NCBI GenBank assembly: GCA_947561395.2
Contig: OX387184.1
Span: forward strand, 8,432,001 to 8,496,000
Length of the DNA stretch: 64,000 nucleotides
Direction: 5' to 3'
DNA from: Buxus sempervirens
Taxonomy: Eukaryota > Streptophyta > Magnoliopsida > Buxales > Buxaceae
Every line of letters begins with the position of its first letter. Positions within the stretch are counted from its first letter, which is position 1. Below, piece after piece: positions 11,701 to 26,700 of the stretch. Both the position numbers and the translations under genes were made by a program. Under the pieces are notes generated by a model. It was not told where the DNA came from and searched no databases. It was given only the letters and a program-made list of their open reading frames with translations.

Positions 11701-14700
11701 AAAAAAAAAAGGAAAGAAAGGTCTTATGCCACATTTTTCTTCCAACTCTTTGGTATCTTCTGTGCCAAATTTATAAAGATACTAAAAATTACACCGAGGA
11801 ACCTTAGAGACCAGGAAGCTATCTCACCAAATACAAAAAATATATGGGTATAAGACTATCCAAAAAATTTCAGACAAAGAAACATAATCAAATCAACATA
11901 CCTGAAGGAAAGGAAGAACAATGTCATATACTTGCAGAAAAACTTTTGATTTCGTCATGAACCTGAAGCAATCATCAATTAAACGTTTATCGACATACTA
12001 TTATTGAGAAACTATAACATGCAATGTGCTTCATATCAAATTTCAAAGCCATGTATTACACACCAGGAATATAATGTATTGTCTACAGAAAAAAAAAAGA
12101 TATATAACACATTGCAACCTTGATATGGAATAAAATCATGCAACATAAAAGTGGCATTTAAGGTAGGAGTGCTCCATGGAAAAGGGATGAGAGATAATAA
12201 ACTATTAGAAAAACTGAGCTAATGATATTACTAAATGGCTGCCAAATTTTATTTTTTCCAATACAAAAGCATTTTTTCAGGTAGCTTCCCTGATTACAAA
12301 GAATGAGCATTGAGTAACTTATAATCTATGTCAAGTTGGAACCGCTTACAGATTACAAAATTTAGAGATTTACTGGTTTTCCCAAAATATTTTTTATGAA
12401 CTAATCTTTGATTCAGTTGACATAAACACCAAAGTCTATTCGTGCAATTAAATCAAGAATAAGTTCTTGATTTATTGATAACAACATTAACATACGTACA
12501 TCATTATTTATTTGGTATTAGTTCATTTTTGCCAGGAAATTTTCCAGTGGAATACCTGTGCTCAATTGTTTGCATTCAGATATTTTATTTGTTTCTACAT
12601 TTAGCTCATAATTAGTGGTTTGTTCAACGATTTGAATTCTTTATTTAAAAAAAATTTGAATTCTTTATTTGGAAAAAAATTTGAATTCTTTATTTGGAAA
12701 AAAATTTATGGAATTCAACGATTTGAATTATTTATTTAAAAAAATTTTTTTTGACTTCATTAAGTAGATAGCTCAAGCAAAGTGGTTTGCCTCATTCAGT
12801 TATGGATATCTTTTACAGTAAAGGTTTCTGTAAGTAACAATTAAGATTTTCATGGAAAAGGCTTTTGAGATTTTACTAGCTTAACCATTCCTAATAAAAC
12901 TTCATATTGTAACTAATTTGTTCCCAAAACTGTATTTGGATCATGTGCAGCTAAATTCATACTAGGAAGTGATTTGATCTTGCAGATAACTTGATTTCAG
13001 ATAATGTCGCATTCATGATTTTGAGCAGAGTGAGGCAATTCACCGACCACCATTATACATGTGCTATCTGTTAATTATGATTCTAACTCCTTGGAAACGT
13101 GCTACCCTTGCACTTCCAAATATTATTACACACATTTCATGCCAGTTATCCTTTTACATATTGTGCTATTTGCTTCTAATAAATGATTGGGGAAGCAATT
13201 GAGCTTAGATCGTAAATTTAGGTTACTTCACATTTGCACTCCTGAAGTTTCTTGAACTTTTCTAGAGTTTAACACTCATCAAATTTTTCTAGACCTCCTG
13301 TAGTACCTCAAAACCAAAATTCTTTATCTTTTGATTGGCAGCAGCACCATGAGTTAGTATTGTTTTCCAGATTCTCCCCACTACACAATAAAAGAGAAAA
13401 AACCTCTAATCTGATCATTCCATTTAACACTCAATCATGTAATTTTCATATGATTATAACAGCCCAAAATGCATTAGTACAAAGAATTATTGCACTTGAA
13501 ATAAATTGTCATCCAACATTCTCTATATCTCATATAGATCTAAACTTCATAAAACAAGTAGATTACAAGCCAAAGTAAGAAAAATAAATAGAATAAGATA
13601 TAGAGAAAAAGTTGAACAAAGTTCCATAGAAAATGACCCCAAATGTGGCATGCTGGATCAAATAAAGGATGAATGTAAAAACTTAAGCATAAAGAATTTC
13701 AGCAAAAGTCTGATCACAAGAGGCAATCAATATTCATTGATCATGTACCTTCTGAGAAGACGAAAACATATATAGATCTCCTCTACATCTGATTCAATTT
13801 TTAATTCGATGTACTGCTTTAGAAGCTCACAAAAAGCACAAATTGCCTCATCCCATCCATTGTCACTTGTGTCAAGAGAAAGTTGAGACTCCAAAATTGT
13901 GCTTTGCAGAATTGCAGATAAATTTCCCGTCAACCCAGATTTCTCATACTTCTCTGCAAGAACATTCAATATCAAGCAATCACTGACTTTGAATTTCTCA
14001 ACCCATTCCGGAGGATTTCCAATCCATAGATTGCTGTATGGAAACAGTCCAGTGTTATTTTCAGTATTATCCATCCCTCTTGCATCATGGAGATTTTCCC
14101 TAACAGGATCCAAAGCAGAATTAGAGGAAGATGCTTGGCCCCTATGCATGGGAAGAAATTCGAGAACGTCGGCCTTTAATTCTTCAGGTAGCTGCTGCAA
14201 AACTGAGATATCTACTTGACTTAGAGATGCAGGCATTAAATCAATTTTATCTGCACCTTCAATGGTTACATCCAAATTCAAGGACCCTTGTCCAGATGTG
14301 GACACCGGCTGAATTTTCAAAAGTTTGCTACGCTTCTGCTGACAAAAAATTCCACAGAATTACAATCTTAAGGACCTAAGAATAATATGATTCCTTAAAA
14401 TGTAATAAATATGGATTATCAAATTTGTAACAGAAATCAAGCTTTCAAGTTCTACCACCAAATACAGGAAGAAACTCACATGATATTAAAACCAAATGTT
14501 TTATAATTTTAATTAGCATTGTAACAAGAAGGTTGATAAAACAAAATTCCATATGTCATTATATGCTCTAATGGCAATGAAACAGATAAGTACTACACCG
14601 CAGACTCCAAATGCCACTTCAGTAATAGGATCTTGGGAAATCAGCCGTTTATAATATTCAGAACTCAAAAAACCAGCTATCCCTGCAGATATAGAGACCT

Positions 14701-17700
14701 CAATGTAAAGTAGTTTCTAACGTCACCAGGGTCCTAGTTCAAGAACAATAATACATTTCAGATTAAAGAGAAATCGGGTCCTCTAAATAACATATGTGAT
14801 GCCAATTGTTATAGCCCTTTAACAGAGGTTTAATATGCAAGATAGGAAAGAGATCAGAACAATAGAAATCAATTACATATAAGACAAACAGACTAGAAAC
14901 TAACATATATAACAGCCCAAACTTACCAAAGAGGGTAATATTTTTTTTGAGTTCCATAATAAAAGCTGCTTTTTTTTTAATCAGAAAACATAAGAGAGAG
15001 ATAAGGGAAAGGGGGAGGAGGGTGCCAAGATTTGAAGGTGTTAACTATCAATATCACTAGATATATTGCCACATGGGGAGAGGAGATATGTAGCTTGATA
15101 TATCGAGGGAAATACACAAATATTCATTGGTACCAAAAGTACAGTAACTACCTCTCTTTTGACAGATACCTTATTATCCCTCTAGACCACTTCAGAAAAT
15201 GATTCATTCTTGGTACCAATCACTTCAGAAAATGATTCATTCTTGCCGACTAAAATGAGTTTTCCAGCTTCCTTGGAGATCCCAGAATAAAAACCAGTCA
15301 CTGGTACCAAGAGTGTAATAACCATATGCACATACCAGACTTTCATTTCTTAAATTTTTTTTTTAAATGCCGATTTAGTTTACAATTCTTTGTAATTAAT
15401 GAAGCCTATTTTTTCCCTTCATTTTTATGAACCTCAAAGATAGCATTCTCCTCTTCATAGATAACTGAAGTGATTGGTCTGTTTGTGTCTGGGCAAAAGA
15501 AGTTTCAAATTTAAAAAATGCAGGTTCAATCAAGGGAACCACTTCTATTGCAGTAGCCTTGATAATAATTTCATAGAATTTATGGCTCAGCTGAAATGCA
15601 GTTCTACTTAATCATCAGGATTCTTGGAAAAATGCTACCACATAGGATAACTGAACTGGCAAAGATAAAGAAAATTTCAGAAACTCATAACTGGAGTAAA
15701 CAAGCCCTTAAGTAACAAAAGAATTATACCGCATCTTCAGATAAAGTGTTATCTAGGTCAACCGAACAGGAAGGAAGACAGTTCTTTCCTTCATTTCTTA
15801 CACCTGCATTCAAGAAACCAAAATTCCTGTTGAGCACTTTGAAAGTAGGTTAACATCATAGCTTAAAATAGAGATTTAAATAAAATTACCTTCCGCTGTT
15901 TCACGTGACATACACAAACAACTGCTATTTTTTTCATTTTTGTCCTTACTTCTCTCAGCGAAATTGATTAGCTCTCCACCATACATTTCATTAATTTCTG
16001 AAAATATTTCAGGTGGAAGACTCTCCAAAACTCCCATATCAAGATGACATATTGGTGGCAACAATGAAACTTGGTTTAAACAAGCTTCACCATTCAATTT
16101 GTTGGGATGTAGTTGACGTGAAAGATCAGTTGAATTTGAATCAATAGAAAACTTATAGGAGCCACTAAAATTCAGCCTTCCACAATCTGTAAAATTTGAT
16201 CAACATCATTCCTCAATATAAAATAACAAAAAATATCAATTGGCAACAATGCATTTTTAGTTTATCCTTCAATATCCAGCCAAAGCACAAACATACAAAG
16301 CAACAGATGGTACAAAAATTTTATTTTTCAAGCATGAATGTATCAAGGAAAAAAATTTTAAAAAAAAGGTTTTATGCATAGTGAATAGAGATACAGATCA
16401 CAAGCGTAAAAAGAACTGATTAGTCTTTTTACAAACAAGAACTTAATGGATTAAAAAAAAAGTTTCATAGGTGTGATTTATTTCCTCTAGGTTTATTCTT
16501 TTTTTCATGGTGAATGTATTCCTTCTATTCATAGCATAGTGCTGTCTTGCAAACATGCACGCCTTAGGAATTTGGAACTTTGGGTTACTTCTTGTAGTTC
16601 TCTTCTTCCCTGCAGTTTCATGATTTATTTCTTTATGTTCACACAATGCTTAACTTCCTATGACTCTTACCTTCTCATTTTCTTAATATATTGTTTCTTT
16701 CAACTTTTGCAACTTGGGATAAGGAAAATAGAAGTGAAAATAAAAATGAACAAAAAACAGAAATACATAGTATTATACCAGAGTCAACAATAAATTCATT
16801 CTCTTGGTAATAAGATTCACAAGTCAAATACTAAAACTAAAAATATAAAAATATAATATTATTGAACATCAGAAATAATAGTCTATGATCATAAGACTAT
16901 CTTTACACTAGTGTCAAAAGCAACCCAAAACTGTAAAATATTATGACACTGATCTGCATTTACCTTGATCGACCCCCACTTTGGGTGGACTCATGGTTCT
17001 CCTTAAGTCACCTGTACTTGATAAGGCAGAGGCGAGCCATGATCTAAGTGCACTTCTTTCATGCCCTTCATGTAGATCAAATTCAACAACTACAATTAGA
17101 CTTCCAAATAAGATCAATCCACCAAGCAGAAATCTTAAGTGCAGAATAATTCATAAGTATCACAAAAATAAAAGCAAAATCATAAAAGAAACCTTCAACA
17201 AACCTTGTTTAACCATGTCTGCACTTTCTAGCCTTGAAACTTGCAAACCAATACCCCGAATTTCCTTGAAATCTATGTGAAAACAATCAAAGGATAGTAT
17301 CAGGTTATTTTGAATAAAATTCAACTTTCCAAAAATTCATTTTGATGAAGAAATCTACTTAAATGGAATTGGGATCAAAAGGAAAAAGAAAAGTTTTGCA
17401 CAAGTGGGAGTTCTTATATCATTGAACGACCTTTTTCTCAAGTAAATAATTGAACAGATTGGTTCACCAAATCCATCATACATTAAGAGATAGATTCTGA
17501 TAACCTAATAAACAACACATGAAATGCAACCAAACTAAAGCCACCACAAGAGTTAATGCATGTAGAATACACCCAATTTCGTCAGACAAAGACTACTAGT
17601 TTATTACTTGAACAGCAGAAATTTTCTACCTACCCTCTCGCTTCTTCTTTCAATATTTTTCCATAATTGAGATGGGAAGTAGTGACATTGAAAACAAGGG

Positions 17701-20700
17701 CTAACAGTTCAACATCATCATGTCTCATTGACAACAAAGCCTTGAGTTCCGTTTTCACCAACACCATGTCTCGTTAACATCAAAAGCCTCAAATTCCACT
17801 GCTATTTAACTACACTGGTGTTCAATGCATCATCTCTTCGGACTTTCCATTTTTTATTTCTTTGAAGCCTCTTTCAGAACTACCAACAGCTTTTTTTTTT
17901 CAAAGAAAGAATGGTCATGCTATTTATCTACAAGCTTAAATCTTTACCACCATTAAAGATAGCACTGTACACAATATAAAACATCTACAGGCAATTATAC
18001 CTCCTACATACTGCTAATCCAACTTGGGTATAGCAGTCAAGACTGATTTTCCATGCAATTACAGCTCCCATACTATAGCTTTTGAAGGGAAATAGAGGTC
18101 TAAATAATTTTTGGCAGGGATATCATTTATTGTGAAGAACAGGACTGCTATTCTCAGAGTTTCTGATATTAGTAGAAAGTGACCCTTGTTATAGATGGGA
18201 CAAGTTAGTTTTTTGATAATATTTAGCATGGCTGTGCAGAACCGAGGAGGCAAGATGGTTGGGATTTTATTCTTTCATCCTTCACTAGAGATCATCTTGT
18301 TCCCATATTTTGTATATACTTCTTTTTTAATTCATGAAATCCAGTTTCTTACAAAAATTATTATTTTGTAAGGAAAAAAACGCTTGATTTTGTACCTTCC
18401 ATCTGTGAGTTAATAGAAGTTAACAGTGTATCTCCAAGAGACCTTTTTGCAGAATAAAGAGCTTGGTTTTTGCATATTTACTCAAACATTCATCCTCCAT
18501 CCACTTCCAACAAATTTTGGCATTTTTGCATATTTGATCTTTTTTTTTTTTTTACCCCACTTTCCATTTTACCAAAATTTGGTGTCTTATACATTAATCT
18601 TGAATTTTGTCACAAATCAGAGGGACAAGTATTTTACTGCAGTAGCAGCCTTTCCCATTCACTATCAGGTCCATCTTTTCACAAAGAGGACTTCTTATTG
18701 ATATTTAAACTTATAATCAAGATAGGAATCTAGGTAGTATAGTATTGGAAGATTCACCATAGTTATTTTATCTCATTTGAAAGGGACGACACTGCAGATA
18801 AGCTGGAAAACAGTGTGTGTATGGATAAGGACAGGTTTTTCATGGGAATTCATACTGAGGAGTCATTAAGACGTGGAAAGAATTTTCTATCTTTATCGGG
18901 GTCAATTGCAGAGGCTCTAAGTTTCTCTGCATTTACTTGTCATCGGTAGCATATTTTTACGTTTTTTTTTTACCTATTTTGTTAACCTCTACTTGACCTA
19001 CTTTTGTACATTCTCTTTTCCACCATTTGTACCATTTACCAATACAAAATTTTTAAATTAAAAAAAAGGAAAAAAAAACACGAGAATAATAACAGATGAA
19101 GATAACACATATATTTAAAAGCAGCAAGGAAAAAAAATAGACAATCAGGAAAATCAACAGAAAATTTGACAGACATCGTGAGGAATAGGCCTACTTGTGA
19201 AGTTACAACTTACTGGATAATAAATCATAGAAAAAGTCAAATTTATTAGGCATAGTTTATTTACCATATGTAGGCCTCAGGATTTCAACTATCATTTAAA
19301 AGTCACAAGTCTTTGATAAAAAAAATAAAATTGTATGTCACAAGTTTCTTTGGCAATTGCTTCTGAGACTAAATAGGCATCTCCACATATAGACGGTATG
19401 CCATACAACGCAATTAAACGATAATTGGCCTCAGAAACAAAGATCTTAGTTCTCAATTCCAATCTCTCAAGAACCACACTTTTAAGTTGAATTTATTATC
19501 CCCTAATCAAATATTAGTCAACTGGACTAGTTTTGGTTTTCCTCTAAAACTTCTGTAGCTTTCAATTTGAGCCAACACAAACCCACTCATAGGAGCCTCT
19601 GTAACTCCCCATTTTACATAACCAAATTATCTCAACTGATTTTTCTTTTTCTTTTTTCCCTATTAGAAGTCTCAAACATCTCCACGACAATTTCAATCCT
19701 CATATTCATTTCTTAGTTCCACACATTCATCTCAACATCCTCGCCATGACTATACTCATTCTACAAACGTGTGGCTTCAAGTTACCAAAAATTCTTCTCT
19801 ATATATCATATGAGGTCCAATATTCTGAGTAGTAAACGATGATTGCATTATATTTTTGCAGCAACTACCAGATTAAGCCATTCAATACAAATTCTATATG
19901 CAACATACTCCTTGATACTTCCCTCATTATGGATGATATTTCTTGATAACTTGCCTCATTAATTATAATTGGGCTATTTGGGGATATTTTTGTTCTTGAT
20001 TCTCATCAACTAGAACACATCAAATCAGTAGAAGAACCAAATGATTGAAATATGAATTGTGCCTATTTGCTTATTTGGCAAGTTCTTTTCTAATCTTCAT
20101 CATAATTTCAGCATCAAAGAAAAATTTTCAAAATGCTAATGTCAAAATAATACCAGAATCCATGTCAATCCAATTTATACCCACCAATAGACAACACTAA
20201 CTTACCAATGTGGAAGGAACCAAAAAGTTGCTTGCTTATCCTACAAAGCACATCCACATCATCGGTAGCAATTGGAACCTATTATGTTATCATTAAGCAC
20301 TCAATGAGATCCTCAAAGCCAAATATATTTTAAAAAATGCAATTCAAGAATGTGTGTGCGTGTGTGTATGCATGATAAAGCAAGAAGCAACTATTTCCAA
20401 ATCTAACACTACCGTTATAGAGTGGCTCAGGTTTTCACAATCCCCACATCCCATGTACTTTACAGGCTCCCCAGCACCTTTTCTTCTCTTTTTCACCTGC
20501 ACTAACACATCAGCAAAAAAAAAAAAGGAATACTTTAAATTCAAAATTGTAGAAAACATAACAAACGAAGTGTGCAAACCACAATGCTCAAATGGAGAAA
20601 ATAAGTAAAAAATATATATATACCTTTAGAGTAATTGTGCGCCCTTGAACTCCACATCCTTGCAAGCGTAAGGCAACCTCCTTGCTGAGATTTGCAAGAA

Positions 20701-23700
20701 AACTTTGACTCTGAATGGATAAATGTCAATCAAACTATCATTCCATTAACGTCTGGAAAAACAAAATAGCTATTGACTCCGCAATGAAACAAGATACCCA
20801 CATCTTTGATATCACTGAACCTCACACCCCAGTTCACTTCAGCGCCAATAGACTTTGTCTCCTATAAAGTACATCATATATACATATACATGCAAATAAG
20901 AGATGAAGATGAAGCATTGGCATATTACACATAAATAAAAGAACAAGCATAACAAAATTAATAATTTCCCATGCCATTACATTATGTATATTCATCACTT
21001 CGCACAGGACATACGTGAAATTAATTTCATTTTTGCTAATTTGAATAATCAACTACTGATATTTAAGTCACAAGAATTTAAGGTCTCTTACAAAATAGTG
21101 CTAGAAAATTGAGAAAGGAACATACATATCACATTAAAAAGTTGTCACAAATGCATGAATATCTGTTCATACATTACATGGCTATTGATTGTTATAGAAG
21201 ATTTAAATCCCCAAACATTGCTAAATACTAGTCAAAACTATCTCGTTGTATCCTTGATAGGACATTTAATAATTTAAAACTACATTAATATCCCTTCAAT
21301 TTTTTGCCCCCTTCTGATGACTAGGGTATTACTTATTAGTCATTTACTACTCTGTTATTTGCATTTATAGGTGTTCCAGTTTCTATTTTCCAAACAAGAT
21401 TAGTTTTTATAAATTTTAAGGATATTAAAACATTATCAAAAGCCATCAGCCATGTTTCACAGACAATTCTACTTAAGCAACGAATCCATAGTGTAAAATG
21501 TCAGATCCAACACTAAACAGAATCATAATGACACTAGCAGACTTGACTTTCATTATTTTTGCATCACAAATTAGAATCCATCATGAAAAATAGACTCCAT
21601 TTTCCCATAAACATTTTACACATTAATAGCATAACATTAGTAAGCGCATTAGACTCCTGCCAGTACGTATACAAGTCAATACATAAGAAATATATCTTGT
21701 TTCATTTTCTCATCTACAGAATTTATTTTTTTTTGGTCCAGTCATATCAAAGTGTCCTAATTCTCACATCCTTCAAATCTAATACTCCATAGCCATGTTG
21801 GATTTTGACAATCGCAACTATTACAGAAAAGAAGAACGTAAACACCTTGTAAAGCAGAGGGATTATGCCTATACCTACCTGTTTATTATAATATGCCTAT
21901 TATTACCATACTTCATAAAATCGTTTCACCACAGACATCCAATTCATGAAGATAAAATTCTACCAAGCTCCTAACTAAACGCTAATGCATCTTTCTTTAT
22001 ATTCTCACTCCATCAATAAGCATCATAGGTGTAGCAAATTGTAAATAACTGAAATACATATCAGGTTTAAAAGTCAAAATAGACACAATTATTGCTGAAA
22101 CCTGAACCAGTCCAAGCAGCCGATTATCTATTCCTCTACTATAATTCCACAGCATATCGCCGGTCTTTTTTCCGAAGTCCCTCTGAAGAGATTCCTGCAT
22201 AGGGCAATGAATACATTTAGAATTACTGGAAATAACCTTAAGAACTTAAAAAGTCACTCACCAAGAAATTGTAAAAGCAAACTATATCAATGAACCACAA
22301 GTATCTTTCAACATTTTTTGATTTATTACAACCTTCATGACAAAATTTCAATACAACATGCAGTAAAAACCCCAATACAATTTCTCCAATGCCATTTACA
22401 GAGAAGGAATCTTAATAAAGAAACAAAGGTTTGTTAGACTAGTATCTTTCAAGATTTGATAGAAAAAAAAAAAAAAGGAATTTCCTATATATGTCCAGAA
22501 TTTCGGATAGCTGTTTGTCCTATGTCAATTAATCTTAATTGTGGAATCACTATATAGTTCCAAGCTCCAAAAAATAGTCTAGACTCATAATTCGAGTAAC
22601 ATCTCATCTCTGGAAACATGTCCAGACTCCAAAAAAAATCCAGACTGCTTCTTCTCAAACTGGATTGTGTAAACGGTAAAGAAAAAGTTCCCTTAATCAC
22701 ATTTTGGTCACGTAATAATAAAAAAAATTTAGTTATCAAGATTGAGTAAGTGCAATTGAAAGTTCATAGTCACAATTTTGTCAACTGCTAGAAACCAAAT
22801 TCAAAGAACAGAGAAATCAAAAGGACTCACAAAAACAAGAAATAAAGTCATGAAATAGCTGGAAATAATTGCATCTTGGTTGTTTCAGTTAGTCAGAAGA
22901 ACTCACAGTTTGATACTGGCAGCCAAAAGTGGCACCATAGCAAGAAGCACAATAATTTTAGGTATGTACAATAAGTACCAGAACAACGAATATTAGAGTT
23001 TGATCATTGCCCAAAAATAATACAATATTTCAAATGAGAACTTTAGGAAACCTTGGAAATCAGACGCAACTGGCCACATGTTATAACGCTTTGCTTTTTC
23101 AACTTCTCCTCCAAAACATGTCCGATTCCAGGAAGTTCCCCAATAGGAAGTTCCTTCAAATAGTCATCCACCTGAGATAACCAATATGGTTGTAATCAAT
23201 TAGATGGTTTCAAATCTATTCCAACAGTTCTTTTTTTTTTGGAAGGTAAGTAAATGAGCATTGAAATAAATAAAGAGAAAGAAACAACCTTATAGAAGAA
23301 ATATATACAAACTTATGAAGGCAAGCAACAAGGTGAACGCTGAAAAGCTATAAAATCAAGAAGCATCCAAGCCTCCCAAGAAAAACTAAAAAAAAGAATC
23401 AAACAACACTATAAAAGCAACAACACAGTGAAATAAAAGTCCATGCTTTTAAATTTGGTTGATATTAGCAAAACTTCCACTAAGAAAATAACTTTTGCCC
23501 TTAAAGACGATGCTTTACATTATGTCACAGAAACATCCATATGGATATGGATATCTACCTATTCCTGTCTGTTGTTATAGTACCATGAATACTCCCCATG
23601 CACAACACCCACCCAAAGGGCTAACAGTGACCATCAATGATAAATGAATACCAAAGGTATTCATTATCCTCACACCGTGAATTGGGCACAATATTGTAAT

Positions 23701-26700
23701 ATTGGACACTTGGAGAATATGCACTATAGTTACCATAGGGACAACGAAGTTTCTACTAATAGAAAATTGGCTTAGAAATATCATGGGAAGTTCCAATCAG
23801 TCATTCCATTATGAGCCACATAAATGAAAATTTCCTCCTTTTAAGGTCACTTTGTTACAAATTACAGCCATGGAGTAGGACGTTAGGACAGTTTTGCACA
23901 AACACGGTGTTGAAACAAGGAAAAAAAAAACAAAAGCAACAGTCAAAGTCATCCTCTTACACATCTAGGCCACCACACTCTAATTTAAATTCTGGACCAC
24001 AACAATCTGATTTAATCAATTAAATAACACCATAACAACAATGCCTTAATAAATTTATTTAAGAACATCAAACGTAATGTACTACAATGACAAGTGACTC
24101 AACAGCTTGACAGTTTTTCTGTACTGGTGATATAAATGTCCAACCACCAGCTTGACAGATTTCCATCCCATTTTGGAGCTCACAAGTACCATGGTCATTA
24201 AGAACCTAATGTAGAAGTAGAATATAAAAAAATGTTCATATCCAGTTCAAATCATTTACCAAAGCATTGGGTACAGATCATGTTCGAACCCACTCCAGCT
24301 GTCATATTTCCCTAGGTTCAACACCAGTCATATTCTTTTTTTTATGTTCTTTCAATTGATTCTTGATTATATGTTAAAGGCATTAGTTAAAATAGAGTCG
24401 TAATATAATGAATCTTAAAGTAGTCCGCCAAAAAATGAAAAAATGTCATAGAGGAGAGAGAAAGAGGGGGTGGTGGCAAATATTAAGACTGCATTTGGCA
24501 TTGCTTTTTGTTTTTGCTTTATTGCTATTTGAAACAATAAGCATGTTTGAACAGTGAATACTTTTGCTTCTTATGAGGAAGCAAAAAGTAGAATAATTGC
24601 TTTTCTTGAGAACAAGGTTTACCGTTTCAATGCTGATGGGCGGCACGAAACAAAATTTCGGCTGCACGCCACCACATTTAGCATTGCTTTTTGCTTTATT
24701 GCTTTTTGAAGCAATAAGCATGTTTAGACAGTAAATGCTTTTGCTTCTTATGAGGAAGCAAAAAGTAGTATAATTGCTTTTCTTGATAACAAGGTTTACC
24801 GTTTCGGTGCTGATGGACGGTACGAAATGGTGGAAAAATCAAAGAGAGACAAAAACTGGATTTTTTAGATTTTGGAAAATTTTCGCCGACACACCACCCC
24901 ATTTCGCCGACACGACACCACAAATCGCCAATTGTAATTAAAAATATTTCCATTTCCCTCCCTGTTTCGCCCTTTTCGCCTCGTTTCGCCAGCACGTTGC
25001 TGAAAATGCAAATCGTCGATTTTCAACCTCCCAAACACATAGCTAACCTAAAAAAAACAAGATTTCAGCTGAAACTGTAAACATTGCTTGAGAAGCAAAA
25101 TGTTATTACTTCTCAATTTTTCTTAATTGCTTAGGAAAAATGGAGAAGCAATAAAATTTTGCTGCTCAAGACAAGCAAAAGTATTCAATATTCAAACATG
25201 CTTATTGCTTCAAAAAGCAAAAACAAAAAAATGCCAAATGCAGCATAAGTCAGAAGATAAAATATGAAATCCACCGAGAAAGCCATACATAACCAGCAAT
25301 AATATAGTAAGACGAAAAAGAAGCAATGCAACTATAGATGTTGCAAATTAAAATCTTAATTCTTGACAAATAATTGACTATGCTTCTCAAGATGACATAG
25401 TGCAAAGGCTAAAAGCTGATCAAGAGCACAAAATTCTCTACTAAAATACAACAAACCATACCTTCTCCTGAGGAATGTGGCATTGACCATTGGGTTTAGC
25501 AGCTCTTGTAGCAAGACGAGCCATGAGCATGCTTCCAGCAATCCCAGCACTTGCAGTGCATCCTGTTTGCTCAACAATCTCATGTCTGATGACCGCAGAT
25601 AAACACTCGGGATCTTCATCTCCTAGTTCTGTGACATCTAAAAATGCTTCATCACAGCTTACTGCCTGTATCAACATTATTTGTTATTTTACTGAAGATT
25701 GAAAATTGATGTAATTTACAGACGTAAGGTGCCAAGAGGACCTGCACTTTTCTACAATGCTTGTGTAAGATGTCATAGAACTGATCAGCAACCTGCAATG
25801 CAAATCATCCAACAGATTTGATTCCAACAACACTAAATGACAAAAATAAGTAATCATACATAGAAAACAATAAAAAAGAACAAGTAGCATGCAACCCTGC
25901 TTTTAAAATAAATTTAGACTTTGAACATAGGAACATAAAAAAAAATACATTTCAGCATATACAACTTGATTACCTCTTCATATGCTTTGAAATTGTAGGG
26001 AAAAATTAGAAGGTGAGGACAAAGAGCCTTGGCATCTCTAACAAATATTCCAGCCCTTACTCCTACAAGGAACATGAAAGCATAAATATTTGCATTTAAA
26101 GCCACTTCCCTCCAACAAAAACTGAGACACATACATATAAGATGACATAATAGAAAACCAACCATAATCTCGAGCAGGGTAGTTTGCAGATGAAATTTCA
26201 GCTGTCCCCCTAGGACTGTCTGAGTGACAAACAGCTACAGGCTTATCCTGTAATTCCGGATGGTTCCTGACGATAACAGAGACAAAAAAACAGTCCTGGA
26301 CAAAATACAATCATGTATATGAATAAATTATTAAGAAAAAAATTTAATCTCATATAAATGTTCAAGTTCAAAATCATTTATTAACATAAAAAGAATACCA
26401 TATTGACAACCGTAACAAATGAGAAATCAATGATTAAAAGGAAACAAGCTAGACAAATTCATTTTGAAAACTCTCAAAGGATTACCATGTCAATATGAAT
26501 GATGGTAGTTTTTTGAGAAAAATTTGAAATGCTATGATTATGATTGTTGTATTGAGCTCCATTCAGCAAGCTGGGAAAACGCTTACGGTATCTGTTCCTC
26601 CAAGTTCCAATAAAATGCAACCTTGAGTTCTACATAAAACAAAGACCAAAACAAATGATATCATGAAGTTACTACATAAGCTGATTCAATAAATTAAAAT